Source: Gracilibacillus lacisalsi DSM 19029 (GTDB taxonomy: Bacteria; Bacillota; Bacilli; Bacillales; Amphibacillaceae). From it: DNA of 64,000 nt. Below are positions 17,705 to 26,961 of the stretch, piece by piece. The DNA is taken from contig NZ_KB898674.1 of assembly GCF_000377765.1 (NCBI RefSeq), positions 32,209 through 96,208 of the forward strand, written 5' to 3'. A model generated the notes under the pieces. The model was given only the letters and a program-made list of their open reading frames with translations, was not told the origin of the DNA and did not search any database. The position numbers and the translations under genes were made by a program. The number at the start of each line of letters is the position of its first letter. The stretch's first letter is position 1.

Positions 17705-18838
17705 TTAGCGGAATGGAGGTGAATACAAAAGACCACCATTTGTCCAATTCTCATTTAAACCTCTCTCTAGATTGAAAATTGTATCTGGACCTAGGTGACG
17801 GTCATAAATTTCTCCATAGTTACCGACATGCTTAATAACACGATAGCCAAAATCTTCTGATAGACCTAACATAGATCCTAAGTCACCTTCAAGCCCTAGT
17901 AATCGACGAATCACAGGGTCGTCACTATCCATGAATTCATCTACATTTTCAGAATTAATCCCCAGTTCTTCTGCTTCAATTGTTGCGAAGGTTATCCACT
18001 TGACGATATTGAACCATTGATCATCACCTTGTCTAACCGTAGGCCCCAATGGTTCCTTAGATAGTGCTTCATCAAGAATCGTGTGTGCTTCAGGATCACT
18101 TAGTGTTTCTAATCGTGACACAAGACCAGACTTATCTGTTGTCCATGCATCCACGCTTCCTTCTTCATATGCGGCAACTAAAGCATCATTATCATCAAAA
18201 GTTACTTGCTCATAGTCAATGTTCAATTTCCGAAATTGGTCAGCTAGGTTTAATTCAGTTGTTGTACCAGTTTCCACTCCAATACGAGCTCCTGCTAAAT
18301 CTTCTAGACTAGTAATTCCACTATCCGCTCGTACCATCATTCCTTGACCATCATAAAAGGTGGTCGGTCCAAAATGGGTACCTAAATCCGTATCCCTTGT
18401 AGTAGTCCATGTTGTATTACGAATTAATACGTCCACCTCTCCAGTTTGTAGTGCAGTAAAGCGTTCATCTGCTGATAAAGGTCTTACTTCTATCGCTTCG
18501 GGATCATCAAAAATAGCTGCTGCTATTGCTTTTCCAAAATCAATATCAAACCCTTCGATTTCTCCAGTTTCATTGAGATAACCAAACCCCGGAAGCTGAT
18601 TGTTTCCACCTAAGATTAAGTGACCTCTATCTTCTACAGCAGTTAAAGTAGAGCGAGATGAATTTTCTGATTCATGATCATCAGAACTTGTATCTGTTTC
18701 TTCTGTATTTGATTCATTTGTTGTTTCTGTCTCTTCTTCTGAACTAGCATCCTCTGGTGTGCAGCCGACAATAAATAGTACTAGACCTAAAATGACACAA
18801 GCAAAAAACAGCTTTAATGACATTCTCTTCTTTAGCAA
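17705..18838 (-). CDS. Amino-acid ABC transporter substrate-binding lipoprotein (AapJ/BztA type)
   Basis: 377 residues. Signal peptide with lipobox FIVGC (Cys near residue 26), then an acidic Glu/Thr/Ser/Asp linker (about 27-65) and a periplasmic-binding fold typical of AapJ/BztA: GGNNQLPGFGYLNETGEIEGFD, VDVLIRNTTWTTTRD, FGPTTFYDGQG. The start is probably TTG 18838 with GGGGGA upstream; ATG 18823 has a weaker site. First gene of the four-gene importer. The acidic linker suits an extracellular, possibly saline setting. Confidence 0.9.
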   Translation of the reverse strand: MLKKRMSLKLFFACVILGLVLFIVGCTPEDASSEEETETTNESNTEETDTSSDDHESENSSRSTLTAVEDRGHLILGGNNQLPGFGYLNETGEIEGFDIDFGKAIAAAIFDDPEAIEVRPLSADERFTALQTGEVDVLIRNTTWTTTRDTDLGTHFGPTTFYDGQGMMVRADSGITSLEDLAGARIGVETGTTTELNLADQFRKLNIDYEQVTFDDNDALVAAYEEGSVDAWTTDKSGLVSRLETLSDPEAHTILDEALSKEPLGPTVRQGDDQWFNIVKWITFATIEAEELGINSENVDEFMDSDDPVIRRLLGLEGDLGSMLGLSEDFGYRVIKHVGNYGEIYDRHLGPDTIFNLERGLNENWTNGGLLYSPPFR

Positions 18839-19107
18839 GGTAAATCCCCCTTATTTATTTTTAGCTCTATGTTAAAGAATAGAACTCGAAATGAAACAAT
18901 TAGCTATTGACCACAACTAAATGATTCGTAATCTAACAATAAAACCACTTAATATTTATTTCATTTTACTTATATCCACCTTCTTCTTACATTAACCTGT
19001 CAGGTTATATTACGTTATTTTAATAAAACAAGACTATATTGGTTATTTTGTTATATTTACTCACAAACAACCACGTTACCTTCATGAGCTGTATCTAAGT
19101 AGACAGA
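18839..19107. other. Gap upstream of the amino-acid ABC operon
   Basis: Very AT-rich region that should contain the operon promoter on the minus strand. I see no convincing -35/-10 pair, riboswitch or T-box signature, and no gene. Confidence 0.4.
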
Positions 19108-19147
19108 CAAACAAAAAGAGCCAATTGAAAAAAATCAAATTGGCTCA
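19108..19147 (-). terminator. Terminator of the phn-type operon
   Basis: GAGCCAATT / AATTGGCTC stem with an A/T-rich loop and TTTTTG after it on the minus strand, about 60 nt beyond the last gene of the PhnDCEE cluster. Confidence 0.88.
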
Positions 19148-19209
19148 AAATAATAAAATATACCTTTTTACTCATTATACTAATAAATTGACCGTCAATT
19201 ACATGAACA

Positions 19210-20076
19210 TTATCTCGTTTTAACCGAGGAAGGAAAATAACGCTCTTTCAACCGAGTTGAAATAACCTCTAAGATAATAGCAATAATTAATATTGCATAT
19301 GTAATAAAACCAACTTCTCGCAAATCAAAATAGAAACCAGAAGCCATGAATAATTCAAATCCGATACCACCTGCTCCAGCAGCCGCGCCCATTGCCACTG
19401 CTACAGAAAAGTTTATCTCAAACCGTAAAAACGTCCAAGACAATAAATAAGTGAAAGTGGATGGTAGGACACCATTGATGACAATATGCCACCAACTAGA
19501 TCCTGTTGCTCGTAATGCTTCGATTATCCCCGGATTCACTTCCTCAAATGATTCAGAAAATGCTTTAACCAGGTAAGCTACGGAGTGAAACAACATCCCA
19601 AGTACTGCTGCTTCACTTCCAAGACCAGCAGCAATAGCAAATATTAATACCCATAGTACTGTTGGTACTGCACGAATAAACGCTACTACAACCCGAACAG
19701 TGTTGGATAGCCATGGTTTAGAGAGATTCTCTGCTGCCATTAAGGAAAGAAAGAAAGCAATTATCGCACCAAAAATCGTTGCTAATACACCTAAGCCAAG
19801 AGTTACTCCTACTTGATAAAACGCTTCGCCCCAGCTAAAATGGCTTAATCCTGGTTCGAAAAACATCACTCGAATATTGTGGAGTGTCTCTGTAACCGCA
19901 CGTTCTAACTGGAGTCCTGTATAATCAAAGAAGAAAAAAGCTAATATCGTTAACGCCGTTAGCACCCATATCGTCCATTTTACGACTGAATCAATTTTAT
20001 TCCCAGATTTAATATTAATTTGACCGTTTCTCTTACGCTTAATAAGAGCTGGATCAAGTTCTTTCACCATCTCCAT
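19210..20076 (-). CDS. phnE: PhnE-type ABC permease, second copy
   Basis: 288-residue inner-membrane permease with about six transmembrane helices and the PhnE EAA-like loop (EALRATGSSWWHIVINGVLP). It follows the first PhnE with a TAATG overlap; two PhnE copies likely form a heterodimeric channel. Last gene of the PhnD-C-E-E cluster. Substrates of this family are phosphonates, phosphite or similar phosphorus oxyanions; which one is not evident here. Confidence 0.9.
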   Translation of the reverse strand: MEMVKELDPALIKRKRNGQINIKSGNKIDSVVKWTIWVLTALTILAFFFFDYTGLQLERAVTETLHNIRVMFFEPGLSHFSWGEAFYQVGVTLGLGVLATIFGAIIAFFLSLMAAENLSKPWLSNTVRVVVAFIRAVPTVLWVLIFAIAAGLGSEAAVLGMLFHSVAYLVKAFSESFEEVNPGIIEALRATGSSWWHIVINGVLPSTFTYLLSWTFLRFEINFSVAVAMGAAAGAGGIGFELFMASGFYFDLREVGFITYAILIIAIILEVISTRLKERYFPSSVKTR

Positions 20077-20861
20077 TATAAGATCACCCTCCGTATTTTA
20101 TTAGATACTAATTCAATGGCAATAACGGCGATAATAATGGTAAATGTAATGAGTGCAACTAGGTTATAATTCATATTTTTATAATAAAGGTCAAACATGT
20201 ATCCAATACCGGTACCTGTCAAGATCCCAACCAACGTAGCACTACGAATATTAGTCTCAATCATAAATAAAATCCAGCTAAGCATCTGCGGAAGACTTTG
20301 TGGGATGACAGCCTTACTAATCATATGGAAATAAGTGGCCCCTGTCGCAGTTAGTGCTTCAACAGAACTTTGATTGGCTTCATCTACCGATTCAATAAAT
20401 GCTCTAGTCAAGAAACCCACTGTTGCAACAAATAAAGCCAAAAATCCGGTAACAGAATTTTGCCCGAACGAGATCAACAAGATTAGTGACCATGCTACAA
20501 CCGGAATATTTCTTGAAAACGAGGCGATAAACCTAGCGATAACACTAAATGTTTGATTCACTTTCGTAGTTTTTGATCCCATTATTGCTAGAAAGAGTGA
20601 TACTACTGCCGCCAAAGTTGTAGCTGCAATCGACATAAAAATGGTTTCCCCTAGTTTTTCCAAAATTTGAGGCAGCTTTTGCAAAGACTCCTCGGTAATC
20701 AATAGATTAGAGAATATCCAACTAAACGCAGCTGGTATAGTTGCAATGCTTTCGATTAAATTAAAATTCGTTATGAAAGAAGATAAATAGGTGATCAAAA
20801 TGATGAGAATTAAAAAGATCGTTGTTTGCCATTTATTCTTGCGCATTTGCTTTGCGTCCAT
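20076..20861 (-). CDS. phnE: PhnE-type ABC permease, first copy
   Basis: 261-residue permease of the PhnE family with an N-terminal helix (TTIFLILIILITYLSSFI) and the coupling loop VEALTATGATYFHMISKAVIPQ. It lies 14 bp after the ATPase gene and overlaps the second PhnE by one base, so the operon is translationally coupled. Related to, but clearly diverged from, the second copy (286 vs 261 residues, different N-termini). Confidence 0.9.
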   Translation of the reverse strand: MDAKQMRKNKWQTTIFLILIILITYLSSFITNFNLIESIATIPAAFSWIFSNLLITEESLQKLPQILEKLGETIFMSIAATTLAAVVSLFLAIMGSKTTKVNQTFSVIARFIASFSRNIPVVAWSLILLISFGQNSVTGFLALFVATVGFLTRAFIESVDEANQSSVEALTATGATYFHMISKAVIPQSLPQMLSWILFMIETNIRSATLVGILTGTGIGYMFDLYYKNMNYNLVALITFTIIIAVIAIELVSNKIRRVIL

Positions 20862-20874
20862 GTTACCTACTCCC

Positions 20875-21639
20875 TTAAACCGTTATTAATTCTCTTGATT
20901 CAATTCCATAAATATTCTCAATCTGCTCACCGTAAAGAAGTTTGCTAGGACCATCAAACACAATTTCACCTTTTTTTAAGCCAATAATTCGACTGGCATA
21001 TTCCTTTGCTACTTCCACTTGATGGAGGTTAACAATACAAGTAATTCCCATTTCCGTACTAATCGATTTCAAATAATCCATAATAACTTTGGAGGAATTT
21101 GGATCTAAAGAGGCAATCGGCTCATCACAAAGAATCAGTTTCGGCTCCTGAATAAGTGCACGACATATTCCGACACGCTGTTGCTGACCACCACTTAATT
21201 GATCACAGCGTTTGTATGCGTGCTCTGAAATCCCAAGCTTCTCTAGTAGATAAAAAGCCTGTTCCTTTTCTTGTTCAGTAAATCTTCCAAGTACACCTTG
21301 GATCGTTGATTTATAGCCAAACCGACCGTGCAGTACGTTTTCGATCACTGTTAAGCGTGGCACGAGATTATAATGCTGAAAAATCATTCCGATATTCGTG
21401 CGCAACTGTCGTAATTCCTTCTTCTTCATTGCGCCCACATCTAATCCGTTAAAAATGACTTTCCCCTCATTTATTTCCACCAAGCGATTTATACAGCGAA
21501 GCAAGGTAGACTTTCCAGCACCTGAAGGACCAATAACCGATAAGAACTCCCCAGCTTCCACTTCAAAGTCAACATCCTTTAACACCTTGGTTTCCCCATC
21601 ATAAAACTTACTTAGTCCTTCCACTTTAAGTAATGACAT
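20875..21639 (-). CDS. phnC: PhnC-type ABC transporter ATP-binding protein
   Basis: 254-residue ATPase: Walker A GPSGAGKST, signature [10 protein letters not shown], Walker B LILCDEPIASLD, and the PhnC-typical NLHQVEVAKEYASRIIGL with the switch His. It powers the PhnE channel. It lies about 75 bp after the binding-protein gene in the same operon. Confidence 0.93.
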   Translation of the reverse strand: MSLLKVEGLSKFYDGETKVLKDVDFEVEAGEFLSVIGPSGAGKSTLLRCINRLVEINEGKVIFNGLDVGAMKKKELRQLRTNIGMIFQHYNLVPRLTVIENVLHGRFGYKSTIQGVLGRFTEQEKEQAFYLLEKLGISEHAYKRCDQLSGGQQQRVGICRALIQEPKLILCDEPIASLDPNSSKVIMDYLKSISTEMGITCIVNLHQVEVAKEYASRIIGLKKGEIVFDGPSKLLYGEQIENIYGIESRELITV

Positions 21640-21716
21640 GGAACAAACTCCTTTATCGTTTTATTTAGAAAATACGGAGTATGCATTACTCATGCATACC
21701 CCCCTTGGGCTTTTTA

Positions 21717-22745
21717 TTAATTTTGAGAAAGCTCACGAATTGGATTGAACCACTCATCCTCTACCGGCACAAATCTTTCTTGATCTGATTTAGAGAATAA
21801 GCCAGATGCATCAGAGTCTTTTGGTACAAAGATATCTTCATTATTTGCCATTTCATCAGAGGCAAACACTTCTTGAATGAGATCATAGTCTTCTTGTCCC
21901 AATACATCCATATTGGCAACGAACGGGGCATTTAATACTGGTGTCACACTCATTAACATAAAATCACTACCAGTCACCGTATTAAATGGTTCTTCGGCAT
22001 CATCTTTTACTCGATATACACTACCGACTGTGTTTTCTTCACCTTCTGCAACTTCCACATAGTTATTTACACAAGAATCACAAAACGCTGCAACATCCGC
22101 ACTATCATTTAATAAGTTCACAGCTGAACCTTGATGAGAACCACCAAACAATACTTGTGAGAAAAGCGGCCCGCCTTCCATTAAATCTTCTTCTGTTAAA
22201 TCTTTATCAGCGAAATGTCCTATTATCGTTGAAGAAGGTACCACAAATCCAGATGTTGAACTGTTGGAAACAAAAGAAAATCTTGTATCTTCAATTGTAT
22301 CTAGTGAAAACTCTCCATCCACTTTGAAGTCATCTTGATCTTCGACTTTGACTGCCAACCAGCTGTGATACATGGCGTCATCTAAAGTACCGGACGGACC
22401 AGTAGATACAACAATTGGCTGGATAGCATCATTTTGATCACTTGCTTCGATATACCCTTGCGCCCCCATAAACGCTACATCTGCATTATTATTAACAATT
22501 GTTTCAATCGCAATTGCATAATCAGTCGTTAAATGATGTTCTACTTCTTTACCAGTTGCTTCAGCAATTTCATCACCAATTGCATCACGTGCTGTTTTCA
22601 AATCATTTCCAGACTCATTTGGATACCAGACAATATCAATGACATCATCCGAACCTGTTTCTTCCCCTTCTGCACTTTCTGAACAAGCTACTAACATGAC
22701 GGTAACTACAAGGAACACAACACCAAGTAACCATTTCTTTTGCAT
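21717..22745 (-). CDS. phnD: PhnD-type substrate-binding lipoprotein
   Basis: 342 residues from ATG 22745 with GGAGGGA upstream. Lipoprotein signal peptide ending VTVMLVACS. The mature part shows the PhnD fold: WYPNESGNDLKTARDAIGDE, DVAFMGAQGYIEA, FVSNSSTSGFVVPSS. It delivers a phosphonate, phosphite or similar ligand to PhnE. First gene of a PhnD-C-E-E operon. No C-P lyase, phosphonatase or phosphite dehydrogenase is nearby, so catabolism, if any, is encoded elsewhere. Confidence 0.9.
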   Translation of the reverse strand: MQKKWLLGVVFLVVTVMLVACSESAEGEETGSDDVIDIVWYPNESGNDLKTARDAIGDEIAEATGKEVEHHLTTDYAIAIETIVNNNADVAFMGAQGYIEASDQNDAIQPIVVSTGPSGTLDDAMYHSWLAVKVEDQDDFKVDGEFSLDTIEDTRFSFVSNSSTSGFVVPSSTIIGHFADKDLTEEDLMEGGPLFSQVLFGGSHQGSAVNLLNDSADVAAFCDSCVNNYVEVAEGEENTVGSVYRVKDDAEEPFNTVTGSDFMLMSVTPVLNAPFVANMDVLGQEDYDLIQEVFASDEMANNEDIFVPKDSDASGLFSKSDQERFVPVEDEWFNPIRELSQN

Positions 22746-23055
22746 CACATTTCCCTCCATGATTCATAAGTAGTTTTTTCATTTAACTGAGAAGTCTTCT
22801 ACCTGAAGCTAGTCACATTAAATCATAAACCATGGTATTTTTGGACAAATTTACTATCTTTTCACATATAATTAAGAATGTTCACATTATCTAAACAAAG
22901 TATTTACAAGTTATATTCAACTACAAACAATAAGAAAAACCGGCAAACCTCACCCGGTCCTGTCCAAAGTAGTTATTTTGACATGAATAATAGGCGTAAC
23001 AACCGCTTCGGCTTGCCACAGGTTAAGAAAGCTCGAGAAGTGAGCAGTCACAAAC

Positions 23056-23233
23056 GTTGTAGAACAGTTTCATAGCGGAGGCCGTCCACTTCCACTCCTA
23101 CGGGATAATTTTCTACTAAGATCCACTTCGGTAAGTGCTCTTTGCTTACCAAAGTTAGCTTAGGCGAAAATCCCGTGGAAAGGGAAGTGGACAGCCGCAG
23201 TGATGGTTTCCTATACAAGCTATTTCAAAATGG
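23056..23233 (+). repeat. Family 1 palindromic repeat, copy 1
   Basis: About 178 bp. Outer arms GTCCACTTCC...CGGGAT (23083-23105) and ATCCCG...GGAAGTGGAC (23170-23192) pair. The inside reads AGATCCACTT, a GGTAAG/CTTACC hairpin, then AAGTTAGCTT. Flanks TTGTAGAACA and TATTTCAAAATGG match copies 2 and 3. It lies in the 630-bp gap between the phn operon and the AGCS symporter gene. I see nothing else in that gap apart from this repeat and the terminator at 23289. Confidence 0.8.
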
Positions 23234-23288
23234 CTACTCTGCTTACAAATGCGTTGATAACGCGGATGATATGCTTTCCTTACAAGTA

Positions 23289-23348
23289 AAAAAGCAGTCG
23301 ATTTAGGAGTACAATTGAATCCGTTGTACTCGAAAGTCGAACTGCTTA
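23289..23348 (-). terminator. Terminator of the sodium:alanine symporter gene
   Basis: Compound inverted repeat, outer AAGCAGT/ACTGCTT and inner GAGTACAA/TTGTACTC, followed on the minus strand by TTTTTAC. Confidence 0.75.
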
Positions 23349-23375
23349 ACAGGCTAAAATAATGTTTTATTAATA

Positions 23376-24800
23376 TTATTTATTCTTCTCCTGTGCTCCC
23401 CACCAAGAAATGTTTTTTAAACCTTTAATATTCTTATAGTGGAATGTAGGATCTGTTCCTTGTTTTCTCTGTTTCACATAGTCTTGCAGTACATCCATTG
23501 CAATTTTACTCAATAATAAAATTGCAATTAAGTTGACTACAGCCATCATAGCCATAAACAGGTCTGCCATATCCCAAACAATCTGGATTGAGGCAAGTGA
23601 ACCGAACATGACCATCCCTAAAACGACAACACGATAAACGTTAACCCATATTCCCTTTGGATTTAAGAAGCTGACATTCGTCTCACCATAATAATAGTTA
23701 CCAATTACAGAACTAAAGGCAAAGAAGAAGATCGTGATCGCTAAGAAAATTGATGCCCATTCACCGACATGTGCACTTAAGGCAACCTGTGTCAACTGAA
23801 TACCATCTTCTGATGCTTGATGAAAATTATCATAGAGAATGATAATAAAGGCTGTTAAACTACAAATAACAATCGTGTCAAAAAATACAGCCAGCGATTG
23901 TACTAGTCCTTGTTTAACCGGGTGATTGACCCCTGCTGTTGCAGCTGCGTTAGGCGCACTACCCATACCACCTTCATTGGAAAAGAGCCCGCGACGGATT
24001 CCATACATCATCGCTGCACCGGCACCACCACCAAATACTTCTTCTAATCCAAATGCATTTTTTATGATCAGCATAAATACATCTGGAATAGCTGTAATAT
24101 TGGTGAACACCACGTAAAGGCCAACAGCTATATATATTACTGCCATAATAGGTACAATCACTCCTGCAACAGAAGCAATACGTTTAATACCACCAAAAAT
24201 AATTAACCCCGCTAATACAACGAGTATAATACCTGTCCATACTTTATCAATATTAAACGCTTGTTCTACTGCAGCTGAAATCGTATTGGCTTGTACAGCA
24301 TTAAAAATAAAGCCAAATGTAATGGTTATCAATATCGAGAATAAAATACCCATCCATTTCTGTCCTAAAGCTTTTTCCATATAATAAGCTGGCCCGCCTC
24401 TAAAACCATCTTTATCTGGAACCTTATAAACTTGAGCAAGTGTACTTTCGATAAATGCAGTTGCCATTCCAATTAATGCAATTACCCACATCCAGAACAC
24501 AGCACCAGGTCCACCAATTGCAACGGCTAACGCTACACCAGCTAGGTTACCTGTCCCAACTCTTGACGCGATGGTAATACTGAATGCTTGGAAGGCATTG
24601 GTTCCTTTTTTACCACTTTGTTCAACTGCTTCTTCTGAAATAACTTTAAACATATCTCCGAATAAACGGAATTGAACAAATTTAGATCGAAGGGTAAAGA
24701 ATATACCTGCACCTATCAGTAAGTAAATTAATACATAATCCCAAAGAATCAGATTACCCCATTCGACTATTTTGGAAGCTATCCATTCTAGTTTGTCCAT
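23376..24800 (-). CDS. Sodium:alanine symporter (AGCS family)
   Basis: 474-residue integral membrane protein with about ten helices that couples Na+ (or H+) to uptake of alanine, glycine or glutamine. Family signatures are GGPAYYMEKALG, GRGLFSNEGGMGSAPNAAA-like (here RRGLFSNEGGMGSAPNAAAT) and FSSVIGNYYYGE. The C-terminal tail is short and hydrophilic. Monocistronic: a terminator on each side. Substrate within the family cannot be read from the sequence. Confidence 0.94.
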   Translation of the reverse strand: MDKLEWIASKIVEWGNLILWDYVLIYLLIGAGIFFTLRSKFVQFRLFGDMFKVISEEAVEQSGKKGTNAFQAFSITIASRVGTGNLAGVALAVAIGGPGAVFWMWVIALIGMATAFIESTLAQVYKVPDKDGFRGGPAYYMEKALGQKWMGILFSILITITFGFIFNAVQANTISAAVEQAFNIDKVWTGIILVVLAGLIIFGGIKRIASVAGVIVPIMAVIYIAVGLYVVFTNITAIPDVFMLIIKNAFGLEEVFGGGAGAAMMYGIRRGLFSNEGGMGSAPNAAATAGVNHPVKQGLVQSLAVFFDTIVICSLTAFIIILYDNFHQASEDGIQLTQVALSAHVGEWASIFLAITIFFFAFSSVIGNYYYGETNVSFLNPKGIWVNVYRVVVLGMVMFGSLASIQIVWDMADLFMAMMAVVNLIAILLLSKIAMDVLQDYVKQRKQGTDPTFHYKNIKGLKNISWWGAQEKNK

Positions 24801-24877
24801 GATGTTCCACTCCTCTCCTACGAAAACTATCCCCCAAATTACATAATATAATACACTTTCTCTAAAAAAACAAGTGA

Positions 24878-24906
24878 ATCCCTTATCCAGTAGATGGACA
24901 AGGGAT
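24878..24906 (-). terminator. Terminator of the CoxG-like gene
   Basis: ATCCCTT/AAGGGAT stem extended by TCC/GGA, followed on the minus strand by a T-run (TTTTTTTAG). It starts 7 nt after the stop codon at 24913. Confidence 0.85.
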
Positions 24907-24912
24907 ATGTAG

Positions 24913-25368
24913 CTACTTTGAAACAGCTTGCTCTTTCATCAACCTGTTTGCAACAGACTCTGTAAATTCAATCGTTGTCTTTGGAACTACCGACTTTAAT
25001 ACACTATTAATCATCGGTGCCATCATGCCTCCTGCAGATATAGATAAACATCCTGTAACATTCGTTCTTTCAGAAGTAATTTTCTCTGCTTGAAAATAAC
25101 CGCTTCCTTCTAAGTTTTCACTTATTCCCTTCAATTTAAACCTGACACTAGTTGGTGCCACCCATTCTATTATATTTACTTTGAGTCCTATCTTCTTTTG
25201 GACCTTGCCAACGTCACCTTTAAAATGCCATGTTGATTGATGCTCATCAATAATCTTGTGGTCGATATACCCCGGGGCTAACGGTGCCCACCTGTTTATA
25301 TCACTGACAAATTCCCAGACCTTCTCAATCGGTAAATCCAATTGGACAAAATGTGTACCATTCGGCAT
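24913..25368 (-). CDS. CoxG/SRPBCC-family protein
   Basis: 151-residue helix-grip (START-like) protein of the carbon monoxide dehydrogenase subunit G type. Features: VQLDLPIEKVWEFVSDINRW start, APGYIDHKIID, and the C-terminal SISAGGMMAPMINSVLKSVV stretch. No CO dehydrogenase genes are nearby, so as in other Bacillaceae it probably has another lipid- or ligand-binding role. It is divergent from the cytochrome bd operon. Family assignment good, function open. Confidence 0.82.
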   Translation of the reverse strand: MPNGTHFVQLDLPIEKVWEFVSDINRWAPLAPGYIDHKIIDEHQSTWHFKGDVGKVQKKIGLKVNIIEWVAPTSVRFKLKGISENLEGSGYFQAEKITSERTNVTGCLSISAGGMMAPMINSVLKSVVPKTTIEFTESVANRLMKEQAVSK

Positions 25369-25510
25369 TTAAATCCCTCCTTATCATTTCATATGTAGGA
25401 CTTTGAACAATCATTCACATTTTTACGTTTAATTTATGTAAAAAAAGGTATATTCCTTCCTAAGGAGTTATACACTACCAATAGCTTATTGCTAATCGGA
25501 GGATACTACC

Positions 25511-25606
25511 ATGTATAAGAAGCAGGAATACTGGTTAATTATTTTAGCTTTTTTTGTTGCCTTGGTGATCGGTTTATCATTACTCGGACGTATTCTTTCA
25601 GGATGA
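25511..25606 (+). CDS. 31-residue single-helix membrane protein upstream of cydA
   Basis: Small gene: ATG 25511 with a GGAGG site 7-8 nt upstream, ending in TGA at 25604-25606, 12 nt before cydA. The product starts MYKKQEYWLIIL and is one transmembrane helix (about residues 8-27) with a Lys-rich inside end. Close coupling to cydA and the good RBS argue it is real; it may be an accessory subunit or leader peptide of the oxidase. I do not recognise the family. Confidence 0.6.
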   Translation: MYKKQEYWLIILAFFVALVIGLSLLGRILSG

Positions 25607-25618
25607 GAGGGAGTAACT

Positions 25619-26956
25619 ATGGAAAGTGAACAAGCTGTCTTTTACAGTCGACTATTAACCGAATTAACACTTTCATTCCACATTATTTATGCAACGATTG
25701 GTGTAGGAATTCCTTTTCTTATATTTCTCGCGCAGTGGCTTGGCATAAAGAAACAGGATGAGCACTACATTCTATTAGCCAGAAGATGGACAAGAGGTTT
25801 CGTTATCACTGTTGCTGTTGGAGTCGTAACAGGGACTGCAATTGGCTTACAACTTAACTTGCTATGGCCTACCTTTATGGAGTTAGCAGGTCATGTAATA
25901 GCACTCCCTTTGTTCATGGAAACATTCGCCTTCTTCTTTGAGGCTATTTTTCTTGGGATTTATCTATATACGTGGGACAGATTTCGTGATCAACGCAAGC
26001 ATATGTTACTTTTAGTTCCTGTAGCAATAGGAGCTTCTTTTTCTGCCGTTTTTATTACGATGGTCAATGCCTTTATGAATGCACCCCAAGGATTTGAATT
26101 AATGAATGGCGAACTCATTAATGTTGAACCGCTTGTTGCCATGTTTAATCCTGCCATGCCGACAAAAGTTGCACATGTTGTGGCAACGGCATATATGACG
26201 TCAGCATTTGTATTAGCGGCAATTGGCGCCTTTCGCCTATTAAAAGGTTCTAACCATATCTACCACAAAAAAGCCCTTTTACTGACACTGAAAGTTGGAC
26301 TAGTATTCTCGATTGCTTCTGCTATTATCGGAGATTTTGCTGGTAAATACCTCGCAGAATATCAACCAGAAAAGTTGGCAGCAATGGAATGGCACTTTGA
26401 AACGGAAGAACAAGCATCACTTACATTGCTCGGATTTTTAGCCAATGGTGAAGAGATTAAATTCTCAATAGAAGTTCCTTATGCATTAAGTATTCTTGCT
26501 CATGGCGATCCAAATGCAGAAGTAATTGGCTTAGATCAGTTTGCGGAAGATGAAATCCCTCCGCTCTACATCCACTATTTATTTAACATAATGGTTGTGA
26601 TCGGTATGATTACGATGATAATCGCATTATTTTACATTGTAGGTAATGCCTTAAACAGAACATTTATCAGGAACAGATTTTTTCTATGGCTGATCGTTAG
26701 TTCAGGGCCATTATCCATGATAGCTATTGAAGCTGGATGGTGGTTAGCTGAAGTTGGCAGACAGCCATGGGTATTACGCGGCATCTTACGGACAGAAAAT
26801 GCTGCTACGACAAGTAACCATGTTGATTTCATGCTTCTACTCTTTATTGGATTATATCTGGTACTCGGGTTAGCAAGTGTTATTGTCTTAACCCGAATGT
26901 TTAAAAATAATCCGGTAGAGCGAGAACTATTGGATCAACAAAGAAACGGAGGGTGA
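25619..26956 (+). CDS. cydA: Cytochrome bd-type quinol oxidase subunit I (YthA/CioA type)
   Basis: Haem-bearing subunit of a quinol:O2 oxidoreductase in the plasma membrane. 445 residues with nine or so helices; haem-ligand His21 in LSFHIIYA and the conserved GRQPWVLRG motif are visible. The Q-loop is short, as in the Bacillus YthA / cyanide-insensitive subgroup, not E. coli CydA. RBS GAGGGAG. Operon: small membrane protein, cydA, cydB, cydS. No cydCD assembly transporter is adjacent. Confidence 0.94.
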   Translation: MESEQAVFYSRLLTELTLSFHIIYATIGVGIPFLIFLAQWLGIKKQDEHYILLARRWTRGFVITVAVGVVTGTAIGLQLNLLWPTFMELAGHVIALPLFMETFAFFFEAIFLGIYLYTWDRFRDQRKHMLLLVPVAIGASFSAVFITMVNAFMNAPQGFELMNGELINVEPLVAMFNPAMPTKVAHVVATAYMTSAFVLAAIGAFRLLKGSNHIYHKKALLLTLKVGLVFSIASAIIGDFAGKYLAEYQPEKLAAMEWHFETEEQASLTLLGFLANGEEIKFSIEVPYALSILAHGDPNAEVIGLDQFAEDEIPPLYIHYLFNIMVVIGMITMIIALFYIVGNALNRTFIRNRFFLWLIVSSGPLSMIAIEAGWWLAEVGRQPWVLRGILRTENAATTSNHVDFMLLLFIGLYLVLGLASVIVLTRMFKNNPVERELLDQQRNGG

Positions 26957-26961
26957 ACTAC

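Noticed and set aside
22878..23075. Open frame of 65 codons on the plus strand
   Set aside because: No RBS, and it runs into the family 1 repeat; it is chance coding in an intergenic gap.
24913..25368. CoxG-like gene as evidence for CO dehydrogenase
   Set aside because: No coxMSL genes are nearby; SRPBCC proteins of this type occur in many Bacillaceae without CO oxidation.
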